From Onthophagus taurus (lineage: Eukaryota > Arthropoda > Insecta > Coleoptera > Scarabaeidae), in the NCBI RefSeq assembly GCF_036711975.1, contig NC_091971.1:1433501-1497500 (forward strand): a stretch of 64,000 nucleotides of DNA, read 5' to 3'. This document shows, piece by piece, positions 1-11,360 of the stretch. A program made the position numbers and the translations under genes. Below the pieces are notes generated by a model that did not search any database, was not told the origin of the DNA, and saw nothing but the letters and a program-made list of their open reading frames with translations. Every line of letters begins with the position of its first letter. Position 1 is the stretch's first letter.

Positions 1-2205
1 TAGCCGTCTTTAGAGACGTGCGGCTAAACCCAAATGATTCTAGTTTTAGGTATAGTGTTAGTTCTACATAGTAACAGTGCTAGTGTAATACTAGAACTAA
101 CACTATATCTAGAACCAGAATCATTTGGGTTTAGCCGTCTTTAGAGACGTGCGGCTAAACCCAAATGATTCTAGTTCTAGGTATAGTGTTAGTTCTACAT
201 AGTAACAGTGCTAGTGTAATACTAGAACTAACACTATATCTAGAACCAGAATCATTTGGATTTAGCCGTCTTTAGAGAAGTGCGGCTAAACCCAAATGAT
301 ATAGTGTTAGTTCTACATAGTAACAGTGCTAGTGTAATACTAGAACTAACACTATATCTAGAAATAGAATCATTTGGGTTTAGCCGTCTTTAGAGACGTG
401 CGGCTAAACCCAAATGATTATAGTTCTAGGTATAGTGTTAGTTTTACATAGTAACAGTGCTAGTGTAATACTAGAACTAACACTATATCTAGAACCAGAA
501 TCATTTGGGTTTAGCCGTCTTTAGAGACGTGCGGCTAAACCCAAATAATTCTAGTTTTAGGTATAGTGTTAGTTCTACATAGTAACAGTGCTAGTGTAAT
601 ACTAGAACTAACACTATACCTAAAACTAGAATCATTTGGGTTTAGCCGCACGTCTCTAAAGACGGCACGCACGTCTCTACCGCACGTCTCTAAAGACGGC
701 TAAACCCAAATGATTCTAGTTCTAGATATAGTGTTAGTTCTACATAGTAACAGTGCTAGTGTAATACTAGAACTAACACTATATCTAGAACCAGAATCAT
801 TTGGGTTTAGCCGTCTTTAGAGACGTGCGGCTAAACCCAAATGATTATAGTTCTAGGTATAGTGCTACTTTTACATAGTAACAGTGCTAGTGTAATACTA
901 GAACTAACACTATATCTAGAACCAGAATCATTCGGGCTTAGCCGTCTTTAGAGACGTGCGGCTAAACCCAAATGATTCTAGTTTTAGGTATAGTGTTAGT
1001 TCTACATAGTAACAGTGCTAGTGTAATACCAGAATTAACACTACATCTAGAACTAGAATCATTTGGGTTTAGCCGTCTTTAGAGAAGTGCGGCTAAACCC
1101 AAATGATTATAGTTCTAGGTATAGTGCTAGTTTTACATAGTAACAGTGCTAGTGTAATACTAGAATTAACACTATATCTAGAACCAGAATCATTCGGGCT
1201 TAGCCGTCTTTAGAGACGTGCGGCTAAACCCAAATGATTCTAGTTTTAGGTATAGTGTTAGTTCTACATAGTAACAGTGCTAGTGTAATACTAGAATTAA
1301 CACTACATCTAGAACTAGAATCATTTGGGTTTAGCCGTCTTTAGAGACGTGCGGCTAAACCCAAATGATTATAGTTCTAGGTATAGTGCTAGTTTTACAT
1401 AGTAACAGTGCTAGTGTAATACTAGAACTAACACTATATCTAGAACCAGAATCATTCGGGCTTAGCCGTCTTTAGAGACGTGCGGCTAAACCCAAATGAT
1501 TCTAGTTTTAGGTATAGTGTTAGTTCTACATAGTAACAGTGCTAGTGTAATACTAGAATTAACACTACATCTAGAACTAGAATCATTTGGGTTTAGCCGT
1601 CTTTAGAGACGTGCGGCTAAACCCAAATGATTCTAGTTTTAGGTATAGTGTTAGTTCTACATAGTAACAGTGCTAATATAATACTGGAACTAACACTATA
1701 TCTAGAACTAGAATCATTTGGGTTTAGCCGTCTTTAGAGACGTGCGGCTAAACCCAAATGATTCTAGTTTTAGGTATAGTGTTAGTTCTACATAGTAACA
1801 GTGCTAGTGTAATACTAGAACTAACACTATATCTAGAACCAGAATCATTTGGGTTTAGCCGTCTTTAGAGACGTGCGGCTAAACCCAAATGATTCTAGTT
1901 TTAGGTATAGTGTTAGTTCTACATAGTAACAGTGCTAATATAATACTGGAACTAACACTATATCTAGAACTAGAATCATTTGGGTTTAGCCGTCTTTAGA
2001 GACGTGCGGCTAAACCCAAATGATTATAGTTCTAGGTATAGTGTTAGTTTTACATAGTAACAGTGCTAGTGTAAAACTAGAACTAACGCTAGACCTAGAA
2101 CTAGAAACATTCGGGTTTAGCCGTCTTTAGAGACGTGCGGCTAAACTCAAATGATTCTAGTTTTAGGTATAGTGTTAGTTCTACATAGTAACAGTGCTAG
2201 TGTAA
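1..2205. repeat. Palindromic satellite array A, 131-bp unit
   Basis: About 17 head-to-tail units; unit starts at 1, 132, 263, 381 and 512 show a 131-bp period (the 118-bp step lacks 13 bases). Each unit holds two dyad symmetries. One is a short junction hairpin around TAGCCGTCTTTAGAGACG. The other is a long inverted repeat with arms of about 41 bp, beginning AAACCCAAATGATTCTAG, separated by a roughly 24-base spacer reading CATAGTAACAGTGCTAGTG. Units differ by a few substitutions (for example CATTTGGG versus CATTCGGG). The array starts before the window edge. No gene is seen in it. Confidence 0.95.
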
Positions 2206-3183
2206 TCTAGTATTGGTTTCTGTTGGTATTATCTAAGACCCTTATAAAATTTATGTTGTTTTCCTAATTTTTAGTAACATTTTCAGTAATTAAATAGTTG
2301 AGGTTAAAATACTAAGAAATTTTTGGATAAACACGGTTTTAGCGAAGTACATATTTGTTGTAAAAACGTGCTACAAAGTAATTAAATAGAACAAAACACA
2401 TTTTATAGGTAAATAAATGGCAAATAAACACCCCACAACATTTTTTATGCACCTTTTCCTTTTGAATACCGAAAGCTCAAACGTCAGTGTGACATATTTA
2501 TTTCAAAACATGATAAAACAAAACTCCCTGTTAATTTTGCCAACTTTACAATAATTTGGCAGGTATTATAGAAAAAAAATAAACTATAGATATTAACCTT
2601 TTTATTCAAAACTGACAAAATAAGTTAAAATGGAATTTTATTTCAAGCCATCCATATATTTTAAACAGTAGGAGATTTCCATAACTTTACATTGCCTGCT
2701 ACATATTATTCCATAATAATTAGATATTTCATTTAATAAAATGGATATAGAAAAAAGTTTAGATTACTCACCGATGATCACAACAAAGTTACAAATAATA
2801 TTAAAACGATCACGTTTAAACCTTCAAAACATTTGAAAATAAAACACATTGAACTTGGCACATTTTAAAACATTCTTTAACTCTAATCTCAAAGAAGTAT
2901 TGTTTCTTTTCAAAACATAAACAACAATACCAATATCTGGAATAACGGACTACCGTGACCGTGTACAATATAAAACGTTTTCAATCAATCAATATCAGGC
3001 CAAGGCCAATATCGGATGAATAACAATGTTATTTAATAGTTCCGCGATTTAGAAAACGACTACAATCGCCGATTTGAATCGAAAAAAGCTAGTAAATTAT
3101 AAATAGCGGAACGAAACGGGAATATTTTTGAGATGATTTATAAATCGATTTTTTTATTGATTGATCGTGATTTAAGAACTCAC
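2206..3183. other. AT-rich spacer, no gene recognised
   Basis: No convincing coding exon on either strand. A strong-looking donor on the minus strand lies near 2766-2772 (G followed by GTGAGTAA), but the sequence before it has stops in all frames without a recognisable start, so it is not called as an exon. If the minus-strand first exon at 3184-3204 is real, this stretch would be its first intron. Confidence 0.5.
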
Positions 3184-3204
3184 CAAAACCACCTTGAAGT
3201 CCAT
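3184..3204 (-). CDS. Candidate tiny first coding exon (MDFKVVL)
   Basis: On the minus strand an ATG in a good context (CACGATGG) opens seven codons, MDFKVVL, followed at once by a consensus donor GTGAGT in phase 0. A well-placed TATA box and initiator lie upstream. Very short first exons that interrupt a signal peptide are known in insect cuticle and other secreted-protein genes, so this could be the start of such a gene. No matching second exon was found between here and position 1, and the rest may lie left of the window. The identity is unknown and the exon is inferred from signals only. Confidence 0.35.
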
Positions 3205-3288
3205 CGTGGCCGAGAAATGCACCGAACTTGCTAGACTCAAGTATTAATACATCCGCAATATAGTTCAGTCGGACTACAGCAACACACC

Positions 3289-3320
3289 TGACGTCACGGG
3301 ACCCCACCCGGAATTTTATA
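3289..3320 (-). promoter_or_regulatory. Candidate TATA/initiator core promoter
   Basis: On the minus strand TATAAA (3320 to 3315) is followed by an initiator-like TCAGG whose A is at 3289. That is 31 bases downstream of the first T, the spacing expected for RNA polymerase II. The predicted 5' UTR of about 85 bases runs to the ATG at 3204. Confidence 0.45.
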
Positions 3321-3892
3321 AATATTCTCCAATCTGTGGAAGAGTTGAGAGGAGAAGTATTTGTAGATGTTGTGGTCTCACACCAGATCAGAGCCTTGGC
3401 ATTAATAAATTACAATACGAACAGTAAACAGAAGTAAAAAATTTCTTTGAAAATTTGTTCAATTTCAAAAAATAAAATAATAATAAATCCTGAAAAAGTT
3501 TAAGTAAACAACATGACTTGCCCAAGAAGATTTAAAACCATAAAACCCAGAAAAGTCAGCTAAAATAGAAACCCGGAAGGGTTTTATCAAACTTTACTAC
3601 TTCTACAATAACAATTGTTACTGAATTCTTTTTAGAGAGGCAAAAATCGTTACGACATCCTATTAGACTACTCCTGGTGCTAACAACCTCGGGCTCGCCG
3701 CGGTCTCAATTGCTGGGGGTTACTATAAATACTTTTTACCTCACGTCGACCGCGTCAATATTTAGGCAAAGTCTAATTTTGGACGTAACGAGCTCTTTCC
3801 TCAACGAAACGAGCTCCTCTTGAAATGTTTAAAGGCCGTATAGATGCAAAATTCGTTTGTAAATTGCGGTAACTACTTGTGGACATAAAAGA
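3321..3892. other. Intergenic sequence, no gene recognised
   Basis: AT-rich with a short CG-containing patch near 3690-3840. No ORF or RNA gene could be supported. Confidence 0.5.
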
Positions 3893-4176
3893 GCTAATAT
3901 TTTAGAAAGTTTTTTGTGATACTTTAAAAGTAAATTGGGCAAAAATCTTTCGATAAAACCTGTTTGAAGGAGATATTTTGGCTAACATTAGTCAATCAAC
4001 GTGTTATTTCGAGATCAAGAAGTTGTAAAGAGGTAATTACTTCTGGTAATAAACACGATTTACGTCAAAGTTTTTTTTTTAAGTATTTTAATGGTTAAAT
4101 TAATTAATAATAAACAAGAAAATCTTAATTTAAAAGAATCCAAAGTTAATTAAAATATTATAAAGGGGAACTGTAA
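3893..4176. repeat. Direct repeat copy 1 flanking satellite array B
   Basis: About 284 bases beginning GCTAATATTTTAGAAAG, repeated almost exactly at 5226-5511 with an offset of 1,333 bases. The two copies differ by scattered substitutions and poly-T length and directly bracket satellite array B. Confidence 0.9.
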
Positions 4177-5225
4177 ACTAGAATCATTTGGGTTTAGCCG
4201 TCTTTAGAGACGTGCGGCTAAACCCAAATGATTCTAGTTCTAGATATAGTGTTAGTTCTAGTATTACACTAGCACTGTTACTATGTAGAACTAGAATCAT
4301 TTGGGTTTAGCCGTCTTTAGAGACGTGCGGCTAAACCCAAATGATTATAGTTCTAGGTATAGTGCTAGTTTTACATAGTAACAGTGCTAGTGTAAAACTA
4401 GAACTAACACTATATCTAGAACCAGAATCATTTGGGTTTAGCCGTCTTTAGAGACGTGCGGCTAAACCCAAATGATTCTAGTTTTAGGTATAGTGTTAGT
4501 TCTACATAGTAACAGTGCTAGTGTAAAACTAGAACTAACACTATATCTAGAACCAGAATCATTTGGGTTTAGCCGTCTTTAGAGACGTGCGGCTAAACCC
4601 AAATGATTCTAGTTCTAGATATAGTGTTAGTTCTAGTATTACACTAGCACTGTTACTATGTAGAACTAGAATCATTTGGGTTTAGCCGTCTTTAGAGACG
4701 TGCGGCTAAACCCAAATGATTATAGTTCTAGGTATAGTGCTAGTTTTACATAGTAACAGTGCTAGTGTAAAACTAGAACTAACACTATATCTAGAACCAG
4801 AATCATTTGGGTTTAGCCGTCTTTAGAGACGTGCGGCTAAACCCAAATGATTCTAGTTTTAGGTATAGCGTTAGTTCTACATAGTAACAGTGCTAGTGTA
4901 ATACTAGAACTAACACTATATCTAGAACTAGAATCATTTGGGTTTAGCCGTCTTTAGAGACGTGCGGCTAAACCCAAATGATTATAGTTCTAGGTATAGT
5001 GCTAGTTTTACATAGTAACAGTGCTAGTGTAAAACTAGAACTAACACTATATCTAGAACCAGAATCATTTGGGTTTAGCCGTCTTTAGAGACGTGCGGCT
5101 AAACCCAAATGATTCTAGTTCTAGGTATAGTGTTAGTTCTACATAGTAACAGTGCTAGTGTAATACTAGAACTAACACTATATCTAGAACTAGAATCATT
5201 TGGGTTTAGCCGTCTTTAGAGACGT
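4177..5225. repeat. Palindromic satellite array B
   Basis: Eight units of the same palindromic family as array A. The spacer between the hairpin arms is reversed in the first unit (near 4260) and again near 4636, and forward in the others. This gives a higher-order repeat of about 375 bases (compare 4231 with 4606). No gene is present. Confidence 0.93.
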
Positions 5226-5511
5226 GCTAATATTTTAGAAAGTTTTTTGTGATACTTTAAAAGTAAATTGGGCAAAAATCTTTCAATAAAACCTATTTCA
5301 AGGAGATATTTTGGCTAACATTAGTCAATCAACGTGTTATTTCGAGATCAAGAAGTTGTAAAGAGGTAATTACTTCTGGTAATAAACACGATTTACGTCA
5401 AAGTTTCTTTTTAAAAGAATTTTAATGGTTAAATTAATTAATAATAAACAAGAAAATCTTAATTTAAAAGAATCCAAAGTTAATTAAAATATTATAAAGG
5501 GGTACTATAAA
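5226..5511. repeat. Direct repeat copy 2 flanking array B
   Basis: Near-identical partner of 3893-4176. It starts abruptly inside the junction hairpin of the last satellite unit. A third, strongly diverged copy of its middle part is recognisable around 5570-5680 (shared run GTTGTAAAGAGGTAATTA and similar flanks). Confidence 0.9.
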
Positions 5512-5775
5512 GATTTGATATTATTTTCTTAGAAGTACCAATAAGGGTGTTTGCTCAAGGCGAAAATTGGCAGGTCATCCAAACATCAATCAACCAACGA
5601 CGTTATTTCTGGATCCAAAGGTTGTAAAGAGGTAATTATCCACCGACGGTAATAAACACAGACTTGCGTCAAAGGAGTTACAAAGACTTTAAAATTTAAC
5701 ACATCCTAAAAAAACACTTTTAAATCAACAATATGAAAAAACAACCCGAAAACTTTCAAAAATCGTTACTCACCT

Positions 5776-5998
5776 TTTAATAAAATAGCCATTTCAATTT
5801 GAAAAACGAAAACAGTTTCGTAAGATTTTATTTTTAACTTAAAATATTTGGCTAGAACCATAATCTTTATTTCATACGTAACGCCAAATTCAGGTGGTAC
5901 ATGAGTCATTTTAATGGATTTTAATGTTCTTTGGATTTTAGCCAGAAAATTTTGGTTTCTAATAAAATCAATAACATTTTTTAAAGTTTCATTTAACA
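5776..5998 (-). CDS. Possible exon of unknown gene
   Basis: An open frame on the minus strand reads about 74 residues (starting MLNETLKNV) and ends in a consensus donor, AAAAG followed by GTGAGTAAC (phase 2). It is lysine/isoleucine rich, has no recognised domain and matches no family known to me. AT-rich DNA can produce such frames by chance, so the donor is the only real support. Confidence 0.2.
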
Positions 5999-6425
5999 CT
6001 TATTTTTTTTATTTAATAACTTTCAACTTTTTAAATTTTTTTGATTCTATACTTGATAAATTTTAAAAATCGAACTCGAATAATCCATGATCTAAATCGA
6101 AAATTAAAATCGTTGTAATCCTCGAAGATATCAGCAGATTAAAATTTGTTGATGTCAGAATATATTAGTAATTTTAAATGATTCCATTTATTTTTAGATG
6201 TAGGTATTATTTACGATTTTAATTAAGAAAGTTTAATTAAGCTTACAGTGAAAATGAAGGTCGGGTTTAATTATGAGGAAAACATTCTAGAATGTAGGAA
6301 ATGGAAGTGATACGACAAAGAAATCAATTATGTTGTTTTATGAACGAAGAAAATATTAAATTAATTACCAAATAATTATAATAAATTTTTAATTATAAGT
6401 ACGAAGGGAAAAAGCCTGTGTTAAT
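5999..6425. other. AT-rich spacer, nothing recognised
   Basis: Low-complexity A/T sequence; no ORF, RNA or transposon signature seen. Confidence 0.5.
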
Positions 6426-6720
6426 TAAACCAAAACGAGAACTAACACTAGCACTATCACTAGAACTAACACTAGATCTAGAACTAAAAACTTTCCGGTT
6501 ATCAGTGCGCCTCTCAAGACGACTAAAACCCGGATGATTCTAGTTCTAGGTCTTGTGTTAGTTTTAGTGCTAGCGCAAAACTAGAACTAATACTAGACCT
6601 AGAACTAGAAACATTCGGATTTAGCCGCACGTCTCTCAAGATGGCTAAACCGGAATGATTCTAGTTCTAGGTATAGTGTTTAGCCGTCTTTAGAGACGTG
6701 CAGCTAAACCCAAATGATCA
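6426..6720. repeat. Diverged satellite-family fragment
   Basis: Carries the CTAG-rich arms and the AGCCG junctions of the palindromic family but with substitutions and a truncated last unit that ends at the junction hairpin near 6715. Confidence 0.8.
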
Positions 6721-7454
6721 AGAAGAGAGAGGAACTTTATATCAAACTTGGCAAAAGTCTTTAACTATTAAAAGTAGCAATTGATCAAAATTTCATTTGT
6801 ATTACTCAAGGATACTCACTATTCTGAAAGTATTTTTAGGGTTTTCTAACAATTTAAGTAGGTGTATGTTTTACGAGATTTTGTTCAGTTCTTTATTGTT
6901 TTCGTTTTTCCAGTTTAATTCAGGGTGTGAGGATGCCTAGAGTGGAAATTACCGTCAATTATGTGAATTTAACAGAAATCTTAACAACAATGCTTCAGAA
7001 AAAGTGTCAACCAGAATCAATCCATCGACATGCGATGAGCAGAGCAGAATAAGGATGTGGGGTGAAGAAGAACAAATGAGATGTAGGACCTCCATCTTCT
7101 CACCTAGCTTCTAAATCTACTATAAATCTACTAGCAGTACCTAGTTAGGTAACAAAAATCGTTCATCGTTCTGTAACATTTCGAATGTTTGTAATTTTGT
7201 CGGCCATATCTTGCGTTATCACTAACGGCTCAACATCAACAACAACATTTGGAGTGGTGCACGTTACGGCTACACTGGAACTTAGAGTGACATAATGTGA
7301 TGTTCATGATAAATCCTGATACTGTTTGAGAATGTATGGTTTCTGTATAAGTGTCAGACGAAGGCGTGGGTTGCAATGTTGAATTATCTTTTGAGAGGCA
7401 TGTGCACCAAATTGTGAAAATTATAGACTGTTAACTCTATGGATGACTTATGGA
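6721..7454. other. Unique sequence, no gene recognised
   Basis: About 730 bases of moderate AT content between two satellite blocks. No coding exon or repeat was recognised on either strand. Confidence 0.45.
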
Positions 7455-9600
7455 AGCCTAGCCGTCTTTAGAGACGTGCGGCTAAACCCAAATGATTCTA
7501 GTTCTAGGTATAGTGTTAGTTCTAGTTTTACACTTGCACTGTCACTAGAACTAACATTAGACCTAGAACTAGAAACATTTGGGTTTAGCCTTACGTCTCA
7601 TAAGACGGCTATACCCGCATGTTTCCAGTTCTAGGTCTAGTGTTAGTTCTAGTTTTACACTAGCACTGTTACTATGTAGAACTAAGACTATACCTAAAAC
7701 TAGAATCATTTGGGTTTAGCCGCACGTCTCTAAAGACGGCTAAACCCGAATGATTCTAGTTCTAGATATAGTGTTAGTTCTAGTTTTACATTAGCACTGT
7801 TAATATGTAGAACTAACACTATACCTAGAACTAGAATCATTTGGGTTTAGCCTTACGTCTCATAAGACGGCTAAACCCGCATGTTTCTAGTTCTAGGTCT
7901 AGTGTTAGTTCTAGTTTTACACTAGCACTGTTACTATGTAGAACTAAGACTATACCTAAAACTAGAATCATTTGAGTTTAGCCGCACGTCTTTAAAGACG
8001 GCTAAACCCGAATGATTCTAGTTCTAGGTATAGTGTTAGTTCTAGTTTTACACTTGCACTGTCACTAGAACTAACATTAGACCTAGAACTAGAAACATTT
8101 GGGTTTAGCCTTACGTCTCATAAGACGGCTAAACCCGAATGATTCTAGTTCTAGGTCTAGTGTTAGTTCTAGTTTTACACTAGCACTGTTACTATGTAGA
8201 ACTAACACTATACCTAAAACTAGAATCATTTGGGTTTAGCCGCACGTCTCTAAAGACGGCTAGTATACGTAAAGAGGTATAGTCTTAGTTCTACCTAGTA
8301 ACAGTGCTAGTGTAAAACTAGAACTAACACTATACCTAGAACTAGAATCATTCGGGTTTAGCCGTCTTATGAGACGTGCGGCTAAACCCAAATGATTCTA
8401 GTTCTAGGTATAGTGTTAGTTCTAGTTTTACACTTGCACTGTCACTAGAACTAACATTAGACCTAGAACTAGAAACATTTGGGTTTAGCCTTACGTCTCA
8501 TAAGACGGCTAAACCCGAATGATTCTAGTTCTAGGTCTAGTGTTAGTTCTAGTTTTACACTAGCACTGTTACTATGTAGAACTAACACTATACCTAAAAC
8601 TAGAATCATTTGGGTTTAGCCGCACGTCTCATAAGACGGCTAAACCCGAATGATTCTAGTTCTAGGTATAGTGTTAGTTCCAGTTTTACACTTGCACTGT
8701 CACTAGAACTAACATTAGACCTAAAACTAGAAACATTTGGGTTTAGCCTTACGTCTCATAAGACGGCTAAACCCGAATGATTCTAGTTCTAGGTCTAGTG
8801 TTAGTTCTAGTTTTACACTAGCACTGTTATTATGTAGAACTAACACTATACCTAAAACTAGAATCATTTGGGTTTAGCCGCACGTCTCTAAAGACGGCTA
8901 AACCCGAATGATTCTAGTTCTAGGTATAGTGTTAGTTCTAGTTTTACACTTGCACTGTCACTAGAACTAACATTAGACCTAGAACTAGAAACATTTGGGT
9001 TTAGCCTTACGTCTCATAAGACGGCTAAACCCGCATGTTTCTAGTTCTAGGTCTAGTGTTAGTTCTAGTTTTACACTAGCACTGTTACTATGTAGAACTA
9101 AGACTATACCTAAAACTAGAATCATTTGGGTTTAGCCGCACGTCTCTAAAGACGGCTAAACCCGAATGATTCTAGTTCTAGGTATAGTGTTAGTTCTAGT
9201 TTTACACTTGCACTGTCACTAGAACTAACATTAGACCTAGAACTAGAAACATTTGGGTTTAGCCTTACGTCTTATAAGACGGCTAAAGCCGAATGATTCT
9301 AGTTCTTGATCTAGTGTTAGTTCTACTTTTAGTTCAATAAAAATATACAACAATCTAGCACTGTCACAATTAAAACTAGAACTAACACTAGACCTAGAAC
9401 TAGATTGTTTTAGGTTTAGCCGTACGTCTCCAGAACACTTCAAAGTAAACACTTCAAAACTTGTTTCTGAAGAAGGTTGCAACATGGCATGCAAAACGTC
9501 AAACATTTTTTCAAAAGACGTACGACTTAACCCGAAAGTTTCTAGTTCTAGGTCTAGTATCAGTTCTTGTGATAGTACTAGCGTTAGTATCTCAAAACTA
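7455..9600. repeat. Palindromic satellite array C (dimeric)
   Basis: Units alternate between a junction of the GTCTCTAAAGACGG type and one of the TTACGTCTCATAAGACGG type, giving a mostly 250-270-base dimer (TTACGTCTCATAAG junctions near 7586, 7858, 8106, 8486, 8754, 9002, with a variant at 9260). Most spacers are in the orientation opposite to array A. One unit near 8280-8340 is forward. The right end (9290-9600) is degenerate and includes a TATTTTTATTGAACT module on the minus strand. The open frames in this block are by-products of the repeat. Confidence 0.93.
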
Positions 9601-11360
9601 ATTACATATTTAAGTAGCATTTTGGTGATGATATAACAAAGAAATCGATTTGAAAGTAAAGTTATGAGTACATTTAATGATAAAAAAATAATTCATTATT
9701 AATAAAGATATAATTTAGATTAGGTTTACTTTGAGATTATATATTATGTTAATATTGATTAAAAAAATTACTTTAATAAAAAAAAAATAATATGGTAATA
9801 ACAAAGTTTATGGTTATATTGCTTATAAACATAATTCATTGCTTTAATGACCGATTAAACAAGGCCAAGTGAATTATAATCTATATTTAGAAAGAGAATT
9901 CGTTGCATATAGCACTTATAGATCAAACAAATCGGAATTTCGTGGTGCTTATTGATTTTCACGTGACCGGAGTAGTTCCGGGTGGTCTTCAAACTCAATA
10001 TTTACGACGAATTTATAGAAACCCGTTTTTCATTCATTGAAAGCTGCAACCAACAACGTATCAACGAGAAAGTTATTTACTAATCTCTCCATATTGTTGG
10101 AGTAATTTTTTTAATAAATCGTGTTGGAAACATAATTGAACATAAAACATAATTAATTTTTAACAAAATAAAGAATCACCTTATTTATTTATTTTTTGTA
10201 AGAAAAAATTAATTAATATTTTTATTTTAAGATGTTTTTAGATTAATAATAATTTTTGAAAACGTGTAAGAATAAGTTTGAAAAAGTTTTACAAAACATA
10301 CCCTCGCTGGTATCCATTATGTGATGATGCAATTTTTCGAAATGGTGTCCCAAAAAGAAATCAAAGAAGAAGAAAAAACCGCGTACCGGAAGGTGTAATG
10401 GTGTAGGTAAACAAAACGGTGCTCACGTGCCCCACAAGAACCGGTACAACACGTACACTGGACGTTCTCGGTCTGCGTGTATGAGTAACCGAGTTAGAAT
10501 GTCGCGAGTTCAAACCCTGTTTCTATCGAGCGGCACATTACTCTTCTTGGCCCAGTTCTCTCTGTTTGCTGGTGCTGCTTTTACTCTGTTCTATGTGTGC
10601 GTGTTCGTTCGACGCCCATTCGTTTGTTGGGGAGCAGAGGCGATGCCCCTTTAACACAACCCTGGTTGGTTGTGGTAGAGTTGCAATGCGCAATTTCAAA
10701 CGGATGACCGAGGACTTTTAGGATTTTTTTTTCAAGGAATGCATTTTGTAATTTAGATTCTTTATGTGACTTTCCAATTATTTCTTTTTTGCCAAAAATG
10801 TTGGACATTTTGCAAATTTTTATTATAAAAGATATTAATCAAAATCACCATTAATAATATTAAATGTGTTAACACATAATATCCCTAAAATAGTTCAAAA
10901 TATCTATGTTGAAATTTTCCATGAATAATATTCTCGATATGATGAGTAATTCCGAGAAAACACATTTAAATTGCACTGTTATGACAAACATGTTTGCAAT
11001 TCAAGAACTTTTTTTAATTGATGACTACATTGTGTAAATTTGAAAAAAAAATGTGTCCAAACGCAGCTCTATTAATAAAAAATCGATGAGCATCGTCACA
11101 GCATGTCAGCATTCTGATTATATCACCAGATTTTATCCAAAAAACGTAAATATTTCACAAACAATAACTCAATTTTGCATTGAGATGTAGTTAATCCTTG
11201 TTCATTCTCTCACCGCCTTTATTCATAAAATTTCTTGTTTTGGCCTTCATAGATATTATCATTACCGGATTCAAAATTGTTTATGTATCTAAGTTTTCAA
11301 AGTACTAATTTATTTTAAAGATTTTCTATGTGCACATGACACAATTCATATTTTTTCTTG
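9601..11360. other. AT-rich intergenic region, weak gene signals only
   Basis: No recognised protein. On the minus strand an ATG at 10316 opens five codons (MDTSE) plus one base before a donor GTATGTTTTG at about 10301, a possible first exon. The plus-strand frame at 10427-10654 has no recognised domain. The rest is low-complexity sequence. Confidence 0.4.

Noticed and set aside
1-2205. CRISPR array
   Set aside because: The units have no unique spacers and the sequence is eukaryotic; it is tandem satellite DNA.
1-2205. Telomeric repeat
   Set aside because: The insect TTAGG motif is not present in tandem; the CTAG-rich hexamer period is different.
7443-9620. Open frames in satellite array C (serine/leucine-rich peptides)
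   Set aside because: They follow the repeat exactly, on both strands, and have no domain or splice context.
10490-10530. tRNA-like B-box (GAGTTCAAACCC)
   Set aside because: No pairing T-stem, anticodon stem or acceptor stem around it.
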